From Oscillospiraceae bacterium (GTDB lineage: Bacteria > Bacillota > Clostridia > Oscillospirales > Oscillospiraceae), in NCBI GenBank assembly GCA_017457285.1, contig JAFTHT010000049.1:1-64000 (forward strand): DNA of 64,000 nucleotides. The letters are read 5' to 3'. Shown here piece after piece: positions 16,361 to 27,277 of the stretch. The first letter of the stretch is position 1; every line of letters starts with the position of its first letter. Both the position numbers and the translations under genes were made by a program. Under the pieces are notes generated by a model. It was given only the letters and a program-made list of their open reading frames with translations. It was not told the DNA's origin and searched no databases.

Positions 16361-16633
16361 TCAACGCCTCCGTATCAGATTTACCCCGTCAATGCGTCCG
16401 GTAATCACCAGTTGAGCCGCATCCATTTTCGCCAGCTCCAGACAGCCGCCGCAGACGCATAGAAATCCAAATTTCATCCGAAGGACGATTTTCTCCCGGC
16501 TATATTCCGTCACGCCCCCATGATGCTCGATTAGCACACGCCGGTCCCCAAGCAATTCCACCACGCTCTGACCCGGAAACGCCTCTCCCTGCAAATCCGC
16601 TGAATCCGCCAGTCGTTCAATCCACTGCCGCAT
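16361..16633 (-). CDS. yqfC: YabP/YqfC family sporulation protein
   Basis: This 90-residue protein has the beta-rich YabP/YqfC core, with NIVELL-like (SVVELLGDRRVLIEHHGG), the segment FGFLCVCGGCLELA and the C-terminal VITGRIDGV. It contains a CVCGGC cluster not essential to the family. The ATG at 16633 has GGAGGTGC upstream. It is the first gene of the minus-strand operon; yqfD follows after one base. A mother-cell sigma factor promoter is suggested upstream. Confidence 0.82.
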   Translation of the reverse strand: MRQWIERLADSADLQGEAFPGQSVVELLGDRRVLIEHHGGVTEYSREKIVLRMKFGFLCVCGGCLELAKMDAAQLVITGRIDGVNLIRRR

Positions 16634-16657
16634 TGCCGCAGCACCTCCTTTTTGTCC

Positions 16658-16691
16658 ATCCTATGAAGCACAAGGGATGAATTTGACCGGC
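16658..16691 (-). promoter_or_regulatory. Possible SigE/SigK-type promoter of yqfC-yqfD
   Basis: On the minus strand CATAGGAT (16658-16665) resembles the mother-cell -10 CATAnnnT. GTCAAAT lies about 15 bp upstream as a poor -35. Bacillus yqfCD are SigE-dependent, which fits, but the match is weak. Confidence 0.3.
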
Positions 16692-16720
16692 GGCGCATAG
16701 ATTCCAATGAGGTGACGGCT

Positions 16721-17695
16721 TTGAACAGACGATTGACTGGATTATTGGCAGCGATCGCAATGGCGATTCTGATTCTGGATTCCAGAACCGCTTTGGTTAG
16801 CGCCCGGGAGGGGCTGGATTTATGCATCCGAACGGTGATTCCATCCCTGTTCCCCTTTTTTGTGCTTTCGATTCTGATAACATCGATGTTGTCCGGGGTT
16901 CAAATTCCATGGATGCGCCCGGCTCGGAAGATGCTTCACATCCCCAAGGGTGCGGAAGCTCTGCTGTTAACGGGGCTGATTGGAGGTTATCCGGTGGGAG
17001 CCCAGTGCGTCAGCCAGGCCTTCGAGGACGGCAGCCTGTCGAAACAGGACGCGGAACGGATGCTGGTTTTCTGCAACCAATGTGGGCCCGCTTTTTTATT
17101 CGGCATGATCGGCAGTATTTTGGGGACCGGAAGATGCTGGGTGCTTTGGGCAATTCAAATCATCGGTATGCTCATTACGGCAATTCTCCTCCCCGGGGGC
17201 GGCGATTCCGGGGGTGTGCGGCAAAACGGGAACGGGATTTCGCTCACATCCGCCATGGGCCGCGCAGTTCGTACTATGGGGCAGGTCTGCGGTTGGATTC
17301 TTCTTTTTCGGGTACTGGTTGGATTTCTGGAGCGGTGGGGGCTGTGGCGCTTCCCTGTGGAAATGCAGGCGCTGATTACTGGTTTACTTGAGATTTCCAA
17401 TGGCACAGTTGCCCTGCGCAGCTTGACAGATGATTCCCTGCGGTTTCTTCTTTGCGCCGGAATGATGAGCTTCGGTGGGGGTTGCGTCATCATGCAAACC
17501 GGTTCTGCCATTTCTCCAAAGCTTGGTCGGCGGCTGTATTTCCCGGGAAAGCTTTTACAGAGCGGTATCTGCCTGACACTCGGTGCCATTATCACCGGGA
17601 AATGGATTCTGATTCCGGTATTTCTTCTGGTCGGGGCGGTTAGTTTGTTGAAAATTCGAAAAAACAGTAGCATTTCGGAACCGATTGGTGTATAA
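16721..17695 (+). CDS. ylbJ: YlbJ-like sporulation integral membrane protein
   Basis: YlbJ is a mother-cell sporulation membrane protein with a nucleoside-recognition (gate) fold. The product here is 324 residues, shorter than Bacillus YlbJ (about 400). It has about eight membrane segments and family-like stretches: VIPSLFPFFVLS, LIGGYPVGAQ and CNQCGPAFLFGMIGSILG. The TTG at 16721 is chosen because AGGTGA lies five bases before it; a GTG at 16712 is in frame but overlaps that site. It diverges from yqfC, so both may be switched on in sporulation. Its end holds TATAAT at 17691, a possible -10 for the next gene. Confidence 0.75.
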   Translation: MNRRLTGLLAAIAMAILILDSRTALVSAREGLDLCIRTVIPSLFPFFVLSILITSMLSGVQIPWMRPARKMLHIPKGAEALLLTGLIGGYPVGAQCVSQAFEDGSLSKQDAERMLVFCNQCGPAFLFGMIGSILGTGRCWVLWAIQIIGMLITAILLPGGGDSGGVRQNGNGISLTSAMGRAVRTMGQVCGWILLFRVLVGFLERWGLWRFPVEMQALITGLLEISNGTVALRSLTDDSLRFLLCAGMMSFGGGCVIMQTGSAISPKLGRRLYFPGKLLQSGICLTLGAIITGKWILIPVFLLVGAVSLLKIRKNSSISEPIGV

Positions 17696-17725
17696 TGGAC
17701 CCAATAACGCTGCGAGGTCGATACT

Positions 17726-17935
17726 ATGCTCTTCAGAAAGAAAATGCCCAGAGCCTGCGAATACTGCGCCAACGGAACCAAGGTGGATGATAACACCATC
17801 CTCTGCATCAAACGGGGCGTCGTACAGGAAACGGATAACTGCCGGAAATTCAAATATGACCCCTGCAAGCGGATTCCCTGCAAGCCCAAGGCTCTGGATT
17901 TCAGCAAATACGACGATCACGATTTTTCGTTGTAA
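17726..17935 (+). CDS. Small Cys-rich hypothetical protein, 69 aa
   Basis: Six cysteines are spread over the protein: Cys11 and Cys14 as CEYC, then Cys27, Cys39, Cys47 and Cys52. The layout suggests a small metal-binding or disulfide-bonded fold. It is rich in Lys and Arg and has no membrane segment. Similar short proteins occur in Clostridia without assigned function. GAGGT lies seven bases upstream of ATG 17726, and a strong bidirectional terminator follows the stop. It lies 30 bp after ylbJ and could share its transcript. Confidence 0.75.
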   Translation: MLFRKKMPRACEYCANGTKVDDNTILCIKRGVVQETDNCRKFKYDPCKRIPCKPKALDFSKYDDHDFSL

Positions 17936-17938
17936 TAT

Positions 17939-17980
17939 AACGCCCGTGGTGATTTACCTTGGTAGATCACCACGGGCGTT
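17939..17980. terminator. Bidirectional terminator
   Basis: AACGCCCGTGGTGAT (17939-17953) and ATCACCACGGGCGTT (17966-17980) form a perfect 15-bp stem between the plus-strand small gene and the minus-strand ligA. Confidence 0.8.
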
Positions 17981-18010
17981 GCCGTCGTAAACATCATGCA
18001 AGAAATTTTC

Positions 18011-18041
18011 ATCCTGAGCCAGCGTCAGCCAGCCGAAGGAT
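18011..18041. repeat. Possible degenerate intergenic hairpin element
   Basis: ATCCT (18011-18015) and AGGAT (18037-18041) bracket a segment that resembles the short repeats beginning ATCCTGAG and ending GAAGGAT, common between genes in Clostridia. Only one copy is in the window, so its repeat nature is not shown. It could also serve as a weak ligA terminator. Confidence 0.25.
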
Positions 18042-18053
18042 AACATAAATCTC

Positions 18054-20646
<2,593 letters not shown>

Positions 20647-20680
20647 CCAATCCCCCCTCTGGGGAGTATATGCGGATTGG

Positions 20681-23077
20681 TTAGATTTTTTTCATGTGGG
20701 CCGAGGCGGTCTTCGCCATGAGCCGCTTGGTACCGATTTCATCGAAGGCAATCTCCAAAAGCGCATCGCCGCTCATTTTCATGACGGACAGGACCATCCC
20801 TCGGCCGAAGGCGGTGTGCTGCACCATATCGCCCTTGTTCAGGTCCAGATAAGTTGCTTTTGAAGCGGAAATCGTTTCACTTTTCCGAATTTGTTCCTTC
20901 AAAATGTTCTGAGTAGGACGGGCGAAGTCACGGCTAAATCCATAGGAAGGGGCCTCGCTTCGGGGGTAATAGCCGCCCTTTTTCACAATACAGTCCTCCG
21001 GAATTTCCTTCAGGAATCGGGAGGCCAGCGCCGCATTGGTGCGTCCATAGAGCATCCGCTGGCGGGCGTGGCTGATGGTCAGGGTCTGCTTGGCCCGGGT
21101 GATCGCCACATAACACAGCCGCCGCTCCTCTTCCATCTCCTCATGGTCGCCGATGGCGCGCATTCCGGGGAATAGGCCGTCCTCAAAGCCAACCAGGTAC
21201 ACATGGGGAAACTCCAGACCTTTGGCGGAGTGCATGGTCATCAGCACCGCCGCTTCCTCCTCTTCGCTGTACTGCTCCAAGTCTGTATAAAGGGCGATTT
21301 CCTCCAGGAAGCCTGCCAAAGTGGGTGCGTCGGTGTTTTCGATGTAAGAATTGATGGAGGACCGAAGTTCCTTCACGTTTTCCAGCCGCCCGATATTTTC
21401 CTCGGTAGGTTTCAGCTCCAGCATATCGGCATAGCCAGTGCGCTTGATGACTTCGTCATAAAACTCCGGCAGGGCCATGCCATCCTCCAGCAATTGGGCA
21501 AGTTCTTCAATCATGACGGTGAAATTCATCAGCTTGGCGGCGGATTTTTCCAGGGGGCCATAGGAATAGGGATCACTGACCACGTTATAAAGGGGTGTCC
21601 CGGAGGCCAGCGCAAGGCGTTCGGCGGTTTCGATGGTTTTTGCGCCCAGACCACGGGGAGGATTGTTGATGATCCGCTTCAGCCGCAGGTCGTCGGCCCG
21701 GTTATTGATGACGCACAGATACGACAGCATATCCTTGACCTCCGCCCGGTCAAAGAACCGGGTGCCGCCGATGATGCGGTAGGGAATGCCGTTGCGTTTC
21801 AGGGCATATTCCAGGGCGTTGGACTGGGCATTGGTGCGGTAAAGGATGGCATGATCACCAAAATGCTTGCCCTTGGAGCGGGCAAGAATCTGCCCGGCCA
21901 CATAATTGGCCTCGGCGTCCTGATCCGCCGCTTCGTAAACCGTCACCGGGTCCCCTGCCCCATTGGCTGTCCAGAGTCGCTTGCCTTTGCGGCCCAGATT
22001 ATGGGCAATGACCGCATTGGCAGCATTCAAAATCGACTGGGTGGATCGATAATTCTGCTCCAGTCGGATGATGCGGCTGCCCTTATACTGCTTTTCGAAA
22101 TTCAGAATGTTTTCAATGGTCGCACCACGGAAGCGGTAGATGCTTTGGTCATCATCGCCCACAACGCAGATATTTTCATGGCCGCCGGCCAGCAGGCTGG
22201 TCAGCAGATACTGCATATGGTTGGTATCCTGATACTCGTCCACCAGCACATAGCGGAATTTGCGCTGATAATAGGTGCGGATATCCTCGTTTTCCTGGAG
22301 CAGCTTCACCGTCAGGAAAATGATATCGTCAAAATCCAGGGCGTTATTCTCTTTCAGCCGCTGCTGATAAGTTTTGTAGGCCTTGGCAATATGAATCGCC
22401 CGTAAATCCCCCACATTTTCTGCCCGCTGGAGCATTCGCTCCGGGGTTGTCATGGCATCCTTCTCCCGGCTGATGGCGGCAAGCACATATTTGGCGGGAA
22501 ATGTCTTGTCATCCAGCCCCATTTCTTTGACAATATCCTTAATGACACGCTCGGAATCGGAGCTGTCGTAAATGGTGAAATGGCTGGTATAGCCCAGGCG
22601 GTCGATATCCCGGCGGAGGATCCGGCAGCAGGCGGAATGGAAAGTCATGGCCCAAACATCCTGCCCTCTGTCCCCCAGCATCCGGCACAGACGTTCCTTC
22701 AGCTCATTGGCAGCCTTGTTGGTAAAGGTGATGGCGATGATACTCCAGGGAGCGGCAGGCTCCACGGCGCAAAGCCAGTCCGCCCGGTGGCGATCCAAGT
22801 CAGAAATGGGCTCTGTCAGCCCCTCCAGAAACAGCACATCCTCTTCAGAGGCCGTGTCGGGAATCAGCTCCGAATCGCTGCCGGAGCCAAAGCGAATGAG
22901 ATTCGCGATTCGATTGATCAGTACCGTTGTCTTGCCGCTGCCGGCGCCGGCCAGCAGAAGCAGCGGTCCCTCCGTCGTCAGCACCGCTTGGCGCTGCATT
23001 TCGTTCAATTGAGAAAATTCCCCGGCAATATATCGCCGCCGGGCTTCAATAAATCGATTTTCAAAATCGCTGGTCAT
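20681..23077 (-). CDS. pcrA: ATP-dependent DNA helicase PcrA/UvrD
   Basis: This superfamily 1A helicase acts in nucleotide excision repair and replication restart. The 798-residue protein has the Q-motif region (LNEMQRQAVL), Walker A (LAGAGSGKTT), TFTNKAA, the DEYQDTN motif, GDDDQSIYRFRGA, QNYRST and a C-terminal CYVAITRAK. Between Walker A and TFTNKAA there is an insertion of roughly 45 acidic residues (about 66-110) that Bacillus PcrA lacks. The C-terminal tail ends in the short domain that binds partners. The promoter lies at 23110-23138. Confidence 0.94.
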   Translation of the reverse strand: MTSDFENRFIEARRRYIAGEFSQLNEMQRQAVLTTEGPLLLLAGAGSGKTTVLINRIANLIRFGSGSDSELIPDTASEEDVLFLEGLTEPISDLDRHRADWLCAVEPAAPWSIIAITFTNKAANELKERLCRMLGDRGQDVWAMTFHSACCRILRRDIDRLGYTSHFTIYDSSDSERVIKDIVKEMGLDDKTFPAKYVLAAISREKDAMTTPERMLQRAENVGDLRAIHIAKAYKTYQQRLKENNALDFDDIIFLTVKLLQENEDIRTYYQRKFRYVLVDEYQDTNHMQYLLTSLLAGGHENICVVGDDDQSIYRFRGATIENILNFEKQYKGSRIIRLEQNYRSTQSILNAANAVIAHNLGRKGKRLWTANGAGDPVTVYEAADQDAEANYVAGQILARSKGKHFGDHAILYRTNAQSNALEYALKRNGIPYRIIGGTRFFDRAEVKDMLSYLCVINNRADDLRLKRIINNPPRGLGAKTIETAERLALASGTPLYNVVSDPYSYGPLEKSAAKLMNFTVMIEELAQLLEDGMALPEFYDEVIKRTGYADMLELKPTEENIGRLENVKELRSSINSYIENTDAPTLAGFLEEIALYTDLEQYSEEEEAAVLMTMHSAKGLEFPHVYLVGFEDGLFPGMRAIGDHEEMEEERRLCYVAITRAKQTLTISHARQRMLYGRTNAALASRFLKEIPEDCIVKKGGYYPRSEAPSYGFSRDFARPTQNILKEQIRKSETISASKATYLDLNKGDMVQHTAFGRGMVLSVMKMSGDALLEIAFDEIGTKRLMAKTASAHMKKI

Positions 23078-23109
23078 AGTAACACCTGTCCATTTTATTA
23101 TTATGCTTT

Positions 23110-23138
23110 ATTTTACCGCATCCGGGTCAAAAGGTAAA
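23110..23138 (-). promoter_or_regulatory. pcrA promoter
   Basis: On the minus strand TTTACC (23133-23138) and TAAAAT (23110-23115) are 17 bp apart, about 35 bp upstream of the pcrA start. It would drive pcrA-yunB-ligA. Confidence 0.55.
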
Positions 23139-23150
23139 GCACGAATTTCG

Positions 23151-23189
23151 AAAAAACAAGGGGCTTGCTGCCAAATTGACAGCAAGCCC
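23151..23189 (-). terminator. Terminator of the first SGNH surface-protein gene
   Basis: GGGCTTGCTG (23161-23170) and CAGCAAGCCC (23180-23189) form a 10-bp stem; on the minus strand it is followed by CTTGTTTTTTCG. It lies after the degraded tail at 23208, showing where the original gene ended. Confidence 0.85.
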
Positions 23190-23207
23190 TTTGGGATGAA
23201 GGTTTGA

Positions 23208-23544
23208 TTATGCCTCAGCGGGGGTGATCCAGGCATCATCCAGAATGGTGAGCTGGAAATAGGAGGTATTTGCGCCGGTGTACAGAGCAATCAGCTTCCC
23301 GTTCCACTTGGAACCGGGAAAGGATGTCATGGTCAGGTCCGCGCCCTCGAACAGATCAGCCCAGGAGGCACCCAGGTTTTGGGTCATCACATTGTTACGC
23401 AGGCACACCGATCTGGTACCGTCGGTCTTATTCCCCGAAGCGGCGGAGCTGTAAATCAATATACATATGCGCCTTAATGATGCCGGCCTTGAACATGGTC
23501 TGCATCTAAGCCCAGCTGCTGACTTTGACCAGCTTGTTCAGCTG
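23208..23544 (-). pseudogene. Degraded 3' end of the SGNH surface-protein gene
   Basis: After the TAG at 23545-23547 the same frame reads on as QLNKLVKVSSWA, meets a second TAG at 23506-23508, then continues as MQTMFKAGIIKAHMYID and soon ends at TAA. The remaining coding potential is in another frame: 23208-23459 encodes about 83 residues, starting near SGNKTDGTRSVCLRNN and ending WITPAEA. The pieces join into a plausible single C-terminal domain, with two nonsense codons and one frameshift within about 100 bp. True decay is the simplest reading; sequencing error or recoding are alternatives. Confidence 0.65.
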
Positions 23545-26500
23545 CTAAGTGGCTTCACCGGAGCCGATGACCTCGATGGAGGTGGCGCCCACATAACGCT
23601 TGTTCGGCGTGCTGGAAGAGCCGTCCACATTGATGGTGCCGCTGATCAGCAGTTCATCACCAACGGCATAGTCGGTGGGCAGATCGGTATAGTCGTTTCG
23701 GATGGCGATGATGGTATCGTTCGCGCGATCCTTCAGGAGAATCTCCTTATCGGAGTTCTGGCCTTCATCGGCCACACCAACGTAGTAGCCGCCAACCAGA
23801 ACCGTCTCCCCATTGGCAACGGCGGACAGACCGGACACATCATAGGCAACCCGGACAGGAATCGTGGCCACAGCACCATCGTAGTTTACCGTTACGAAGG
23901 TATTGGAAGGATTCAGCGCACCTTCCTGGATGAAGTAATCGGTCGTTTCCGTTGTGGAAGAGCCGTCGTTCCAATAGACCGTCAGCTCCAAACCGGTGGA
24001 ATCGAAGATTTCACCCACATAGTAGGTCAGTTTTGTGGGCTGCTTGGCAATGGAGATACCGGTGACATACTTGGATCTGTAAGGAATGCTGATGGATTGG
24101 TAGGCATCGGGTTTGCTGTCCTTCTTACCGTTATGACTTTCATCATAGCTGGTCCAGGCACCAATGCCGTAGGTGATGGTCTTATCCTCTTCTCCCGCGG
24201 TTGCGACACGGGTAAAGCTGACCAGCCACACCTTAACGGTGGTTTCCACGCCATCCATCAGAATATCCTGGATTTGGCTGCTGACAACGGTCAAATCCTG
24301 CGTGCCAATGCAAACCTGCGCGATATCAGGAGAAGTGACGATCTTCAGACCGGTCTGCTTTCCGTAGCGGGCGTAAGTGCCGGTGACCAGCTCTGCGCTA
24401 TGGATGATGGACGTGCCGGAATAATCGTCGCTCACCAGTTTATTTCTGGCAGCAATAATGGCATCCACCGCCTCGTCGATCTTACTCTGATTAACAGTGA
24501 TGTCCTTCTTCACTGCTTTTGCGGAAGTCATGGCATTTTGATAAGCCTCCCACAAATCAGCCTGATAATCAGTACGGTAGGCAACGGTGTTGGCCAGCAG
24601 GTAGTCCAGGCGGTCGGTATTGACACCTTCGCCGTCTTCCCAGACCTGGATGTAATCGATGGTCAAATCCTCAAGATAGAAACCCTTATTACCAAAATAA
24701 GAGAACACAAAGTCTTTGCCATTGATCCAATCGCTGGTGCCATTTGCCGTATTGGCGATAAAGGATTCATTCATCGGGCCCACTTCCACGCCATCCAAAT
24801 ACAGATAGGCCATATTACTGGCGTAGGAGCCGTCCTTGTTGTAGGTGATCTTGTTTTGTATGCGATAAGTATAATAGGCGTCGTCACTGAGCTCATAACC
24901 GTGTGCAATCAAATCGACACCGTAGTTCATGTGTCTTCCGCCGTCAACACTCAGGTCAAAATTGCCGAAAACAACCTTATCGTCGTTATTTCGCCAAAGG
25001 TATACCGCGTTGGGTGCTGCACTACCAGTGGCGAATACGGTGGCGAACAACATGGGTTCATCGACATGATTACCTGTGCCCCAACTGCCTTTTGCCTTCC
25101 ATTCCACGGTCCAGGGCCGGTCGTGGAGCAGGGTCACGGGCTTGTCCAGAGAATAATAGCTATCGGTGGGGTGAACACCGTGGACACCGGTGCCCATCTC
25201 AATTTTGGCGACATTTTCGGTGAAGAAATCGCCATCGCCCATGGTGGTCAGGGATTCACCGATGCCATCCCAGCGGAAGTTATTAACCGCATCTTGTTCG
25301 TCAGGCTCACCATTTTCGAAAATCTTCATGTAATGAATATTACAGGACTGCAGAGGATGGTTGGAAGTACCCAGGTAGTTGATCATGTAATCTCTGCCGG
25401 AAATTTCGGAGGCGGTTGCCTCGCCCTTGTTCATAGCGCCAATCAAAGTACCATCCACCGTCAGGTAGACCATATTCGCGCCGTCGGCATTGACTTTATT
25501 CTCAAGACGGTACACATGGGTCTCGTTTCTGAAAAGATCACCGGAAGACGAGCCGACCTTTGCGGCAATTTGATCCCAGCCGTAGCCGGTGTTATTATAT
25601 CCGCTGTCCCGGTGACCAAGCAGAAGCTGGGACTGGTTCAGGTGGATATAGGTATTGCCGTTTACGTCACTGGCTGCGGAATCCGAGGTCAGAAGAATAC
25701 CGCCCTTGAAACCTTCATCAGGGTAATCAGCAGCGGGAACACCGGTAGCCTTAAATTCAAGAATCCAGGGCCGGTCATGCAGCAGCATGGCGGGTTCGCT
25801 GAGCTTAAAAGAGCAACCGGTACCATAGCCAAACACACCGTTTGTATTGTATGTGCCGCGGATCTGGGCTGCATCATTATAGCTGAAGGTCGCATCGAAA
25901 TCGGGGTTGGAGATATAATCGCTGGTGTCGGCATACCAATAGAAATTGTCAAATTCCGTCGCTGTGATGACAATATCGCCTGTTACGGAATCAATCGTGA
26001 TCACATCACCATGGACGACTTCCTGCGTAATGTCCACACCACCCATGGTCACAGTCACATCGATATTGGCAACACCGGCGGTTCCGAGCGCAACCTGGAA
26101 GGGCTTACCGGCCATGGCTGTGGTCACATCGCCGAACATTTCACGCTGGCCGAACATATTACCCACCTGCACATAGGTGTTGGTCAGGTCATACCGAACG
26201 GAATAACGGGTAGTGCCGGTCATATACTGACTGTTCTTCATCATGGAAGAGATGAAGCAGTTGGTAATAGCATCCATGCCGGCGGGATAGGGGTGCAGAC
26301 TATTGACGGGGTCCGTCATCAGGCAGTATTCCTGATACAGCTTTTCTTCGTGAATACCGGATTCATTATACAGATCCACTACATAGCAGCCGTAATGATC
26401 CGCGATTGTCTTGACGCCGGCATTGAACGCCTCGTAGACCGCATCGTTGGCATCGCTGCCGTCATAAATCTTGTGCAGCAGAGTGAAACAGTAAATCTCC

Positions 26501-27159
26501 GCATTGGGATATTCATCCTTGGCACGGGCAATCATCAGCGAATAAGCGCCAAGAATGGTAGACGGGGCATAGCTGGTATTGTTAAGCTGTTTGGTGACGG
26601 TATTGTACATCGAGTCACTGGGAGTACCCAAAGTATCGGTAGAAGTCAGACTGTTGCAGTCATTGGTGCCCAGGTAGATTGCGATAATATCGGGTTTTTC
26701 GCCATCTACATTGTGCAGCTGCCGACAACGGGAGACACAACCGGAGTTTGCGTTGGTTCCGTTTTTGATTTTACTACCGGACCAGGAGTTATTGACGCAC
26801 AGCTCCATGCCCAAAGTATCGATGGTCTGCTGCCACCAGGTATCCGCACGGGAAACGCCCAGCGGTTCTACCGCAGTGGCCCAGTCATCGCGGCTGGTGC
26901 CGCCATAGTAAACGGCGTTTCCGCCAATGGTGGCATTGTAGGCCGTATTGTTGGACACGCCTTCATAGGTGGAGATACTGTCGCCGATGATGGACAGCTT
27001 CTTCCCCTGGAAGTTGGTGATATTAAAGTTATTGCCAGGCTGTTCCGCGGCTTGCGTTTCGGAGGGCAAAAGCAGGAACACGCCCGCTACAATGCCCAAA
27101 ATCATCGCAAGGCACAGCGCAAAAGCCACAGCCGATTTGAATTTCTTTTTAATCTTCAC
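23545..27159 (-). CDS. Secreted SGNH-hydrolase protein with LamG-like, FIVAR-like and Big_3-like domains, 1204 aa
   Basis: A signal peptide (about 1-38) precedes an SGNH/GDSL esterase domain. Block I is GDS (59-61, Ser61), the Asn block is VNNSWSG, GTND is at 164-167 and the catalytic His289 lies in LHPYPAG. Two concanavalin/LamG-like modules follow (about 405-600 and 660-830), with HDRPW and YGVDLIAHG-type signatures. A helical FIVAR-like segment (about 840-900) and a bacterial Ig-like Big_3 domain (about 1030-1100) come next. Substrates may be acetylated glycans; this is inference. The start is GTG with AGGAGAG upstream. The gene appears truncated at its 3' end by a TAG. No LPxTG motif or membrane anchor remains. 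Confidence 0.85.
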   Translation of the reverse strand: MKIKKKFKSAVAFALCLAMILGIVAGVFLLLPSETQAAEQPGNNFNITNFQGKKLSIIGDSISTYEGVSNNTAYNATIGGNAVYYGGTSRDDWATAVEPLGVSRADTWWQQTIDTLGMELCVNNSWSGSKIKNGTNANSGCVSRCRQLHNVDGEKPDIIAIYLGTNDCNSLTSTDTLGTPSDSMYNTVTKQLNNTSYAPSTILGAYSLMIARAKDEYPNAEIYCFTLLHKIYDGSDANDAVYEAFNAGVKTIADHYGCYVVDLYNESGIHEEKLYQEYCLMTDPVNSLHPYPAGMDAITNCFISSMMKNSQYMTGTTRYSVRYDLTNTYVQVGNMFGQREMFGDVTTAMAGKPFQVALGTAGVANIDVTVTMGGVDITQEVVHGDVITIDSVTGDIVITATEFDNFYWYADTSDYISNPDFDATFSYNDAAQIRGTYNTNGVFGYGTGCSFKLSEPAMLLHDRPWILEFKATGVPAADYPDEGFKGGILLTSDSAASDVNGNTYIHLNQSQLLLGHRDSGYNNTGYGWDQIAAKVGSSSGDLFRNETHVYRLENKVNADGANMVYLTVDGTLIGAMNKGEATASEISGRDYMINYLGTSNHPLQSCNIHYMKIFENGEPDEQDAVNNFRWDGIGESLTTMGDGDFFTENVAKIEMGTGVHGVHPTDSYYSLDKPVTLLHDRPWTVEWKAKGSWGTGNHVDEPMLFATVFATGSAAPNAVYLWRNNDDKVVFGNFDLSVDGGRHMNYGVDLIAHGYELSDDAYYTYRIQNKITYNKDGSYASNMAYLYLDGVEVGPMNESFIANTANGTSDWINGKDFVFSYFGNKGFYLEDLTIDYIQVWEDGEGVNTDRLDYLLANTVAYRTDYQADLWEAYQNAMTSAKAVKKDITVNQSKIDEAVDAIIAARNKLVSDDYSGTSIIHSAELVTGTYARYGKQTGLKIVTSPDIAQVCIGTQDLTVVSSQIQDILMDGVETTVKVWLVSFTRVATAGEEDKTITYGIGAWTSYDESHNGKKDSKPDAYQSISIPYRSKYVTGISIAKQPTKLTYYVGEIFDSTGLELTVYWNDGSSTTETTDYFIQEGALNPSNTFVTVNYDGAVATIPVRVAYDVSGLSAVANGETVLVGGYYVGVADEGQNSDKEILLKDRANDTIIAIRNDYTDLPTDYAVGDELLISGTINVDGSSSTPNKRYVGATSIEVIGSGEAT

Positions 27160-27236
27160 GCGAACTCTCCTCTCACAGTTTATTAAAACTACGAAAAATT
27201 CGTCGATTCATACTTCCCGACAGCACCTATCCTCGA

Positions 27237-27261
27237 CCCCTCCGGCATCGGGCCGGAGGGG
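27237..27261 (-). terminator. Hairpin downstream of the giant surface-protein gene
   Basis: CCCCTCCGGC (27237-27246) and GCCGGAGGGG (27252-27261) form a 10-bp GC stem. No T run follows on the minus strand, so termination may be partial and the SGNH gene may be reached by read-through. Confidence 0.5.
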
Positions 27262-27277
27262 AACGATTTGGATAGAC

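Noticed and set aside
23545..23547. General reassignment of TAG as a sense codon
   Set aside because: Only this gene shows internal TAG codons, and they come together with a frameshift; TAG seems to end the gene at 34739 normally.
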